Shown here piece by piece: positions 41,571 to 49,407 of a stretch of 64,000 nucleotides of DNA. The DNA is from Desulfuromonadales bacterium (GTDB lineage Bacteria; Desulfobacterota; Desulfuromonadia; Desulfuromonadales; Geopsychrobacteraceae). The stretch is from assembly GCA_019429255.1 (NCBI GenBank), contig JAHYIY010000004.1:62001-126000 (forward strand). Reading direction: 5' to 3'. The position numbers and the translations under genes were made by a program. The notes beneath the pieces are model-generated. The model worked only from the letters and a program-made list of their open reading frames with translations. It was not told the origin of the DNA and did not search any database. Numbering within the stretch: the first letter of the stretch is position 1; every line of letters starts with the position of its first letter.

Positions 41571-43211
41571 TCATTGCTGTTGATACTTCTCCCGCAGCAG
41601 TTTTTTGTTGGTTTTGCCGACACTGGTTTTTTCAATGCTGTCGACAAACGCGATTTTCAGCAGCACGATCTGTTTCGAGATCATCCCTTTGTCGACAAAT
41701 CCGCGGATATAATTCAGCAATTCCTTTTCAGAGATCTCGGCTGACCCTTTTCTGACCACCAGAGCCAGCGGCTTTTCCCCCCATTTAGGATCAGGCAAGC
41801 CGATAACCGCTGCTTCAGTTACTTCTGGATGGGCAGCAAGAAAATCCTCCACCTCCAGCGATGAAATCCACTCACCACCAATCTTGATGACATCCTTGAT
41901 GCGGTCGGTGATCTTGATGTAATTGTGGGGATCGCGGTTGGCGACGTCACCGCTATGCAGGTAACCACCACGCCACAGGGTTTCTGAGTTTCGTTGATCC
42001 TTCAGATAGCCCTGGGTCAGCCAGGGCGCCCGTACGACAATTTCACCGACGCTGTGACCATCGGCGGGAACCTCCTGCATCTGCTCATCGACAATGCGCA
42101 GGTCAACCAGGGGGATGGGGCGACCGGTTTTGCAGCGGAACTCTTCATCCTCATCGGCGCTTAACGCCTCCTCGGTAATATTGGCCAGGGTCAGTACCGG
42201 GCAGGTTTCCGACATGCCGTAACCGGAGTAAATATCGATTCCTCGCGCCCGTGCCGCGCGGCACATGGCCTTGGGTAGAGCCGCGCCGCCGATCAATACC
42301 TTCCAGTTGCTCAGGTCGATTTCCTTGAACAGTGGGTGACTCATGAGCAGGTGGAGGATGGTCGGCACACAGTGGGAGAAAGTGACCTTCTCGCTGTCGA
42401 TCAGCTTGAGCAGCATCTCCGGCAGGTATTTGCCGGGGTAGACCTGTTTGATTCCTAAAGCCGTGGCAATATAAGGAACGCCCCAGGCGTGGACATGGAA
42501 CATGGGGGTAATCGGCATATAGACATCTTCCTGGTGCAGACGCCCCTGGCGGGCGACGCTGCCCAGCGCTGCCATACCGGCAATGGTGTGCAGTACCAGT
42601 TGGCGGTGGCTGAAATACACCCCCTTGGGCATGCCGGTGGTGCCGGTGGTATAAAATGTGGTTGCTCTGGTGTTTTCGTTGAAATCGGCAAACTCGAAGG
42701 TGGTAGCAGCCTGACTTAACAAGGCTTCGTATTCCCCGGCGATGGGGAGGCTGGTTTCCAGCTGCTGCTGCTCGTCCTGCAGCAGGATATAAGCCTTGAC
42801 TGTGTCGATCCGCCCTTTGATCTGTTCAAGCAGGGGGAGAAATTCCTCGTTGACGAGGATGTAATCGTCCTCGGCATGGTCGATGGTGTAGAGAATCTGT
42901 TCCGGCGACAGGCGGATGTTGACCGTATGCAGCACTGCACCGAGCATGGGAATGGCATAGAAACATTCGAGGTAGCGATGACTGTCCCAATCCATCACTG
43001 CTACCGTGTCGCCCGGTTTGACGCCGATGGCGGTCAGGGCATTAGCCAGACGGCACACCCGCTGTTTGAATTCAGCATAGGTGAAACGCTGCAGATCGCG
43101 GTAGACGATGGTCTGCCGGGGGTTGCTGACGGCGGGGGCAGCAAACAGGTTTTTAATCAGTAGCGGATAGTCATAGGCGGATTCGGTACGTGGTATCAGG
43201 TTGTCTGTCAT
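41571..43211 (-). CDS. Acyl-CoA synthetase (AMP-forming), medium/long-chain fatty acid type
   Basis: FYTTGTTGMPKGVYFSHRQL; GYGMSETCPVLTL; SSLEVEDFLAAHPEVTEAAVIGLPDPKWGEKPLAL. Confidence 0.93.
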   Translation of the reverse strand: MTDNLIPRTESAYDYPLLIKNLFAAPAVSNPRQTIVYRDLQRFTYAEFKQRVCRLANALTAIGVKPGDTVAVMDWDSHRYLECFYAIPMLGAVLHTVNIRLSPEQILYTIDHAEDDYILVNEEFLPLLEQIKGRIDTVKAYILLQDEQQQLETSLPIAGEYEALLSQAATTFEFADFNENTRATTFYTTGTTGMPKGVYFSHRQLVLHTIAGMAALGSVARQGRLHQEDVYMPITPMFHVHAWGVPYIATALGIKQVYPGKYLPEMLLKLIDSEKVTFSHCVPTILHLLMSHPLFKEIDLSNWKVLIGGAALPKAMCRAARARGIDIYSGYGMSETCPVLTLANITEEALSADEDEEFRCKTGRPIPLVDLRIVDEQMQEVPADGHSVGEIVVRAPWLTQGYLKDQRNSETLWRGGYLHSGDVANRDPHNYIKITDRIKDVIKIGGEWISSLEVEDFLAAHPEVTEAAVIGLPDPKWGEKPLALVVRKGSAEISEKELLNYIRGFVDKGMISKQIVLLKIAFVDSIEKTSVGKTNKKLLREKYQQQ

Positions 43212-43302
43212 GGGTTACCTCGCCGGCAGCAAGATTGAGTACGGCATAGTAATCCCGTACAAGGTTGACAAAAAAACATATTGGATCCGTGAATTAACAG
43301 TC

Positions 43303-43385
43303 CGTCATCCCCAAGTGTTTTTGTCGGGGATCCATACTGTTCCAGCTTGAAAACAATCTGGGTTTCCGCCTGCGCGGGAATGACG
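43303..43385. repeat. Interspersed palindromic repeat (CGTCATCCCC...GGGAATGACG type)
   Basis: CGTCATCCCC ... CCGCCTGCGCGGGAATGACG inverted ends. Confidence 0.6.
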
Positions 43386-43531
43386 ATTTTAAACTATTTT
43401 TCCAGCGAAGCAATATCAAGCTGATCGAAGGCGCTAATATACGATGATCAATTCCCCGTCGCAACATCTGTCCCTTGTGAAATAAAGAGCTTGCCCGCTA
43501 AGATGACAGGAAATTCAACCTCGGAGTCACC

Positions 43532-44224
43532 ATGAAACTACCTTCCCCCCTGTTTGCCGGCACCCTGCTGCGACGCTACAAGCGCTTTCTGACCGAAATC
43601 GAGCGCCCCGACGGTACCATGATCACCGCCCATACCCCCAACACCGGCAGCATGAAACAGTGCGCGGTTCCCGGTTATCCGGTACTGTTTTCCGCAGCGC
43701 ATAATCCCAAGCGTAAACTCCCCTGGACGCTGGAGTTGATCCAGGTTGGTAACGACTGGGTCGATACCCATACCCAGCGTAGTAACCAGTTGGTGGCCGA
43801 AGCGCTGGTGCAGGGATGGATCCCGGAGTTTCGTGATTATCAGGTGCGTGCTGAAGTTCCTTATGGCGGCAGCCGCATCGACTTTATGTTAACCAAAGGG
43901 GCAGAAAAGGTGCTGCTCGAGGTGAAAAATGTCACCCTCTGCTGCGAAGCTGAAACCGCCTGCTTTCCCGATGCGGTAACGGTACGTGGGCAGAAGCATC
44001 TGCTCGAATTGGAGGATGCGTTGCGCCAGGGGTATCGCAGTGTCATTTTCTTTCTCGTGCAGCGCAGCGAGGCTCGATATTTTTCCCCGGCAGACAAGGT
44101 TGACCCCGAATACGGACGCCTGTTGCGTCAGGCGGCAGCGGCGGGGGTTGAGGTGCTGGCCTACAACACCCGCACCACCCTGGAGGAGAATCGGGTGGCG
44201 GAGCGGATTGCGGTAAAACTTTAA
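43532..44224 (+). CDS. sfsA: DNA/RNA nuclease SfsA family protein
   Basis: TAHTPNTGSMKQC, GGSRIDFML, EVKNVTLC, FPDAVTVRGQKHLLEL. Confidence 0.95.
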   Translation: MKLPSPLFAGTLLRRYKRFLTEIERPDGTMITAHTPNTGSMKQCAVPGYPVLFSAAHNPKRKLPWTLELIQVGNDWVDTHTQRSNQLVAEALVQGWIPEFRDYQVRAEVPYGGSRIDFMLTKGAEKVLLEVKNVTLCCEAETACFPDAVTVRGQKHLLELEDALRQGYRSVIFFLVQRSEARYFSPADKVDPEYGRLLRQAAAAGVEVLAYNTRTTLEENRVAERIAVKL

Positions 44225-44254
44225 CCATAGAGACGGAGGGGCTTTTCGCCTCTC

Positions 44255-44469
44255 TTGGTGCTCTTGGAGTCTTGGTGGCTTGTTGATATTGAACTGTCAA
44301 CGCCGACCAAAAACAGAACCCTTCTAGCCACCAATGCACCAAGTTCTCCAAGATAAACAGGAAACAGGAAATGGATTCTGCGACTGCGCTTCGCTCCGCG
44401 CAGAATGACAGTTTAGTACTTTTCCTGAGACTTGCGTCTGTGTCATCCTGCGCGAAGTTGCAGGATCCA
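44255..44469. repeat. Cluster of two nested inverted repeats in intergenic DNA
   Basis: CTTGGAGTCTTGGTGGC vs GCCACCAATGCACCAAGTTCTCCAAG; TGGATTCTGCGACTGCGC...GAATGACA vs TGTCATCCTGCGCGAAGTTGCAGGATCCA. Confidence 0.6.
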
Positions 44470-44573
44470 GATTGGTTGCACGATCTCGATCGCTCTGCTT
44501 GGCAAAGCTGGAGTGAAGCAGATACTTAGATAAAGATTTTTTTGTGCACTCCGTGCCTGTGAGAGCAAGATTT

Positions 44574-45842
44574 ATGCGTGCTGTTGGTCTGATCACCGAA
44601 TATAACCCGTTCCACAACGGCCACCTGTACCACCTGCGCCGCAGTCTTGAACTGGCGGATGCTGAAGTGGCGGTGGCGGTGATGAGCGGTCATTTTCTCC
44701 AGCGTGGGGAACCGGCGCTGGTGGACAAGTGGGTGCGGGCAGAGATGGCCCTGGCTGCCGGGGTCGATGTCGTGGTTGAATTGCCGCTGCCCTGGGCTTG
44801 CAGCAGCGCTCCGGATTTTGCCCGGGGCGCAATCCAGGCTCTCACCGACCTGGGGGTTAATGCTGTCTGTTTCGGTAGTGAAAGCGGCGACCTGAATGCC
44901 TTGCAGCATTGTGCTGATTTACTTGCAGGAGCACATGAAAGCGTTGAGCAACACACCTCAGCTGCCTTGCGTCGTGGGGTCACATTTCCCCAGGCGCGGG
45001 CCCAAGCGCTGGCGGATCTTTTCCCGGATGCTGACACCAAAGAGATGCTTGCCAACCCGAATAATATCCTCGGCCTTGCCTATCTGCGCGCCTTGGGTGA
45101 AGTTGGCAGTCCTGTCGTGCCACTGACCCTGACCCGGCTTGGTGCCGGTTACCACGATCTCGACGCAAAAGAGGGGATTGCCAGCGCTACCGGCATCCGA
45201 CAGCGTTTGCGTGAGGGCCTCGACATTGACCGCCTGGTTCCTGATCCGGTCGCTAATCTTCTGCGAGAGACATTTTCCAGGGGCATGGGGCTGGACGAAG
45301 ATATCTATTATCGGCTGATGTCCGCGCAGATATTGCGGCAGGCAAATGATCTGACCCGTTACTGGTGGATTGAAGCGGGACTCGAACATCGCCTGATTGC
45401 TGCCGCCGACCAGTCAGCTCAGCTGGAAGAGCTGATCAGCAATATCAAGGCTCGACACCTCACCCGGACCCGGGTGCAACGGGCTTTAGTGGCGGTTCTT
45501 CTCGCTATTGTGAAGGAGACGGCGCAATCGTTATTGGCCTCTCCACCATCCTACCTGCATCTACTCGCGGTCAGTGAGCGCGGTGAGGCATTTCTGGCCT
45601 CTCGGCGCAAACGGCGAACCATTCCCCTGATCCAGAACTTTTCCAGAATTCAGGCCATCCTCAAGCGCCGCTATGGTGCTGAACCTGAGGTGTTGCAGCG
45701 CGCCCAAAACCAGCTTGATCTGCAGGTACGGGCCAGTAGGATCTACTCCCTTTTACAGAAAAATTTTTGCGGCCATCGCCAACGCGATTATTTTGAATCG
45801 CTGCGCAGAGGGTTGCGGTGTTCACAGGGGATGCAAACCTGA
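44574..45842 (+). CDS. Nucleotidyltransferase family protein, TmcAL/YlbM-like
   Basis: MRAVGLITEYNPFHNGHLYHL; VAVMSGHFLQRGEPALVDKW; start placed at 44574. Confidence 0.85.
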   Translation: MRAVGLITEYNPFHNGHLYHLRRSLELADAEVAVAVMSGHFLQRGEPALVDKWVRAEMALAAGVDVVVELPLPWACSSAPDFARGAIQALTDLGVNAVCFGSESGDLNALQHCADLLAGAHESVEQHTSAALRRGVTFPQARAQALADLFPDADTKEMLANPNNILGLAYLRALGEVGSPVVPLTLTRLGAGYHDLDAKEGIASATGIRQRLREGLDIDRLVPDPVANLLRETFSRGMGLDEDIYYRLMSAQILRQANDLTRYWWIEAGLEHRLIAAADQSAQLEELISNIKARHLTRTRVQRALVAVLLAIVKETAQSLLASPPSYLHLLAVSERGEAFLASRRKRRTIPLIQNFSRIQAILKRRYGAEPEVLQRAQNQLDLQVRASRIYSLLQKNFCGHRQRDYFESLRRGLRCSQGMQT

Positions 45843-46651
45843 CACAGCCCACAAGGTGTCACCTCCTGACCGCTGAGTTGTTTGGCGTAGGGGGCAGTGA
45901 CCTGGCGGATGTAGTTATGACAGGCGATTTTGTCGTGTCCGGCTTTGGAAATGGCGGCCACGGGGCAGCGTTTGCTGCAGGCACCACAGGTGCCGCGGGC
46001 ATAAAACAGGCAGTTGGCGGTATGGGTTGCAGCGGTGCGTGGAGTGACTTCAATGTCTGCAGCGACAATCACCGAACCGATGCGGATGGCTTTTCCGGCT
46101 TCACTGATAAAGCCATCTGACAGTCCAAAGGTTCCAAGTCCGGCGGCATAGGCGGCGTGGCGTTCCGACCAGTTCGAGCACAGCCCCGCCTGGGGAGTCT
46201 GACGATAGGCCCAGTCGGATAGCAGGGTCGGCGCCGTCGCCTTGAGCCCCATGTCGATAAATTCATCACGAACCTTACGTCGCAACCATTCATTAAATAG
46301 CTCACCATAATGACGCGAGTAGATCCAGCGCGGAGCCGGCAGTTGCGTTTCCCGTCGCTGATCTGCCAGGGTGCTTTCTGTTTGCGGTAAAATCCAGCTC
46401 ACTACCCGTAAATCTTCCGCTGTTACTGGCTGTTCAGGATAGGCCAGGGCAAATGCTTCTGCCGGTGTCCAGTGCACTGAACCGATGATCTGTTTGTACT
46501 GGGTAAACAGGGGATCATTGCCTGCCGCCACGCCGATCAGCGGACTGCCCCAGGCTTGTTCATCAAACCCATGGAGGTGGTTCTGCGGCGCTTCATTAAC
46601 CAGGGAGATGATCAGTTTTGTGCAGAAGGTGAGATGTTCGGAAGGGGTCAT
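45788..46651 (-). CDS. QueG-like 4Fe-4S double-cluster protein
   Basis: CLFYARGTCGACSKRCPVAAIS...CGLCQVCIPC; 55-bp tail-to-tail overlap with the preceding gene. Confidence 0.8.
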   Translation of the reverse strand: MTPSEHLTFCTKLIISLVNEAPQNHLHGFDEQAWGSPLIGVAAGNDPLFTQYKQIIGSVHWTPAEAFALAYPEQPVTAEDLRVVSWILPQTESTLADQRRETQLPAPRWIYSRHYGELFNEWLRRKVRDEFIDMGLKATAPTLLSDWAYRQTPQAGLCSNWSERHAAYAAGLGTFGLSDGFISEAGKAIRIGSVIVAADIEVTPRTAATHTANCLFYARGTCGACSKRCPVAAISKAGHDKIACHNYIRQVTAPYAKQLSGQEVTPCGLCQVCIPCEHRNPLRSDSK

Positions 46652-46865
46652 CCTTGCTTCCTAATTTTTTTATATGGTGATGTGGCTTCTCAACGGGGTG
46701 ATGTCCTTGACTACCAAAAAGTGATGTTCAGGTCAATTAAACGCAATCGCTACGGACAATATCTGGTTAATTTTAATCAGAACTTTTACCCTGTATGGTA
46801 TTTCGCGATAATTTTGTCGAGAATTGATTTTTCCGGATTGTTTGCTACACTTCTGGTACATATTG

Positions 46866-46985
46866 TTGCACTCAAATGTGAACAATAAATAAATAGTCAT
46901 TAAGAGGTAGGCATGAAATCATTTTCGTGACCTGTTTAATGGGAAGCCGCTGCGGACTCTGGTTCGGCAGCGGCTTTTTGCTTTG
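46866..46985 (+). ncRNA. Leader RNA element, copy 1 (terminator-ending)
   Basis: TTGCACTCAAATGTGAACAATAAATAAATAGTCATTAAGAGGTAGGCATGAAATCA...; near-identical to 52250-52368. Confidence 0.65.
46944..46979 (+). terminator. Terminator of leader RNA copy 1
   Basis: AGCCGCTGC ... GCAGCGGCTTTTTG. Confidence 0.8.
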
Positions 46986-46990
46986 TTTTT

Positions 46991-47119
46991 GGATTGATTT
47001 GCTTTGGGGTCTCAGGAGTTGTAACACTAGTTTTTTCTACACCCCCGGAAGTCATCACGTTTTCGCGTACAATGCCTACTGATGTCTTGGTTGGCAAAGC
47101 CGACGGCGCGTGGAACTGA
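46991..47119 (+). pseudogene. Fossil of the N-terminus of the 232-aa secreted repeat protein
   Basis: GLICFGVSGVVTLVFSTPPEVITFSRTMPTDVLVGKADGAWN* aligns gap-free with GLIWVFIGGSALPALSAPPEVIKFSRTMPIDALAGRADTDL of the 52392 gene. Confidence 0.8.
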
Positions 47120-47211
47120 TACCCCGCTAGAAGGTTAGCGTTGCGCTGGAGCCCAAAAGGTGGCGGGACTATCCCGGTTGCTCTCGCTTACAATCAAAAA
47201 ACCGTGAGGAG

Positions 47212-48774
47212 TTGTCGATGGAATCATTAGCAAAGTTAAGAACTGTCGCTGTCGTTGGCATTCTCGGGTTGGTGGTATTTTGTTTCTTGTTCCTCGGCGC
47301 CAGTCATGCGGAGACGCCGCTGAAACCATCTGCGAACCAAATGCAAATCCAGAAAAAAGAACCGGTTTCCATCCCTGCGACGATCAAACCGCTCAGCACA
47401 CTGCCGGACCTGACTGTCAAAACACCGTCATGGTCATCTGCTCCAAAGGCAGGCGATACGGTCGGTATGTCTTCCTCACTGCATATCACTATGCTGAACC
47501 AGGGCAGCGCTCCTACCCCGGTTATGGACAGCAAGCTGAAAATCACCTGCCAGTCATTGAGCGGAGCCGCTTGTCCAGGGGCTTTAACAGGTATCATCAG
47601 TGTCCAGCCCCTGGCACCCGGGATGTCCGTGACCTATGCATGGCCGCCCGCCAGCCCTTCTGAAAAGTGGGCTCCCGGTAAATATCAAATGACATTTACC
47701 GCCGATGCTTCCATGCAGGTCCAGGAATCCAATGAGACCAACAACACCAGTCAGTTGATTTTTACCATTCTTCCCGGACTCAATATCCAGCAGGGCACCC
47801 TGGACAGCACAAAGGTTCAGCGGGCCCCGTCAGTTGCTGCGGCTATAATTGCGGCCATACCGGTTCAGCATCCTCTGCAGGGATCAACCCATGATGCTGG
47901 AAAACCGCTGCAAATCCGGTGGAGCAAGACCCTTCTCAGTAACTACGCCACCGTTGATATCCATCTTCTGGGCGGAAATGACGGAAAGCTCTTCGAAACC
48001 ATAAAAAAGGGGGCGGTCAACAGTGGGGAATATATTGCCTGGACAGCACCACAGAAATACGCCGGGCCTGGCAGCGTATACAAAGTTCAAATCGTCACCC
48101 CGGATCAAAAGATTTCAGGTCATTCAGGGATTTTTTCCATCCATATCCCGTCGAAGAAAAAAGTGCCGTTCATGGTGGATGCCACTATCAGCAACAGCTG
48201 GGCATATGCGAGGGGGGGCGATCTGAGCCCGGCGGACTGCATGTCCGCGCCGCAGATCCAGGCCGGGCGGCCACCCGGCAGCCAAGAGGTGAAAATTGGT
48301 CATTTTGTCAAAAGTGGCAAACATGGTGACTGCGGCTACTACGACAAATATTATTTCCGTTCCCGGGTATATTTTGACATGAGTTTTTACAAGGACAAAG
48401 AAATCGTCGAAGCCGCTTTAATGATCAGGATGGGGGATACCATTGATCTGATACCGGGTAGTAATGAGGCCAAGCACGCGACCAACGTGGAAATATCCAG
48501 CCATTGCGACATTTATCTGCTCAATGGTTCCTGGCCGAATTCCCCGCAGCCGCTTTACAATTTTTACCCGGGTACCTTTCTCAAGAATTTTTCCATGTCC
48601 GCGCAAGGTGAAACGGTAAACGTCGAGCTGCTCAGCGTGGTTAAAGACTGGACCGCGGGAAAAGCCAACCATGGACTGATGCTTCGTGGTCCGCTCAACC
48701 AGTCAAAATACAGCAACAGTGCCAGTGTTAAATATTATCATTCGGTCAAACTGGTGGGCTGGTACCTGGAATAG
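47212..48774 (+). CDS. Exported CARDB-domain protein
   Basis: Signal peptide; LPDLTVKTPSW...NQGSAP...VQESNETNNTSQL. Confidence 0.8.
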   Translation: MSMESLAKLRTVAVVGILGLVVFCFLFLGASHAETPLKPSANQMQIQKKEPVSIPATIKPLSTLPDLTVKTPSWSSAPKAGDTVGMSSSLHITMLNQGSAPTPVMDSKLKITCQSLSGAACPGALTGIISVQPLAPGMSVTYAWPPASPSEKWAPGKYQMTFTADASMQVQESNETNNTSQLIFTILPGLNIQQGTLDSTKVQRAPSVAAAIIAAIPVQHPLQGSTHDAGKPLQIRWSKTLLSNYATVDIHLLGGNDGKLFETIKKGAVNSGEYIAWTAPQKYAGPGSVYKVQIVTPDQKISGHSGIFSIHIPSKKKVPFMVDATISNSWAYARGGDLSPADCMSAPQIQAGRPPGSQEVKIGHFVKSGKHGDCGYYDKYYFRSRVYFDMSFYKDKEIVEAALMIRMGDTIDLIPGSNEAKHATNVEISSHCDIYLLNGSWPNSPQPLYNFYPGTFLKNFSMSAQGETVNVELLSVVKDWTAGKANHGLMLRGPLNQSKYSNSASVKYYHSVKLVGWYLE

Positions 48775-48856
48775 GTATTGGAGAAAAGAGAGAGACGGCA
48801 AAATGAGGGAAAAAGGAGGAATGTCCATGAAATTATGTGTTGCTAGCTTTTTTGCT

Positions 48857-49219
48857 TTAGAGAATACATGAGGGGTCAGTCTTTGAAACGACGGATTTTT
48901 TCCCCGGCAGTTTATCCTGTTGGCGCTGTTCCAGCACAGTTTCTATGGTCTGTGGCAGTATCCAGCAGATAACACGCAAGTTTCGCGGGTCAAAAGCCAC
49001 ATCAGGATAAGCGATGGACATAGCTTCTGCCGGTGTCCAGTGAACGTCTCCGATGACCTGTTTGTAGGTCATGAATAGCAGATCGTCCCCAGCCGCGATG
49101 CCGATCAACGGTTCTCCCCAAGCGCGCCCATCAAGATCATGCAGATGGTTTTCAGCAGATTCATTAACCAGCTGTGTGATGCGATTAGTCCAAAACCCTC
49201 GTCTTTCCATTGGTGTCAT
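48857..49219 (-). pseudogene. Truncated paralogue of the QueG-like gene (N-terminal third only)
   Basis: MTPMERRGFWTNRITQLVNESAENHLHDLDGRAWGEPLIGIAAGDDLLFMTYKQVIGDVHWTPAEA aligns with the 45788-46651 product; Fe-S region missing. Confidence 0.85.
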
Positions 49220-49407
49220 GGTCGCGTCTCCGCTCAAGGTGTTTATCGTGGGATGCTTTCTGTCAGTTGTAACAGATTCCGTTTTTAGTGCAAATGCATG
49301 CACTACCGTCAACCGGTATTTTTCAACTCTGCAGAGTTGCTTTTCAGGGGGCGGATTGTGATGTTAGGATAAAGAAAAAAAGATGCCTGCCATCTGGAGT
49401 GCTGCTT

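Noticed and set aside
46866-46985. c-di-GMP-I (GEMM) riboswitch
   Set aside because: Despite a similar context and terminator, the CACGCACAGGGCAAACC-type core and tetraloop-receptor pattern are not visible; kept as unclassified leader RNA.
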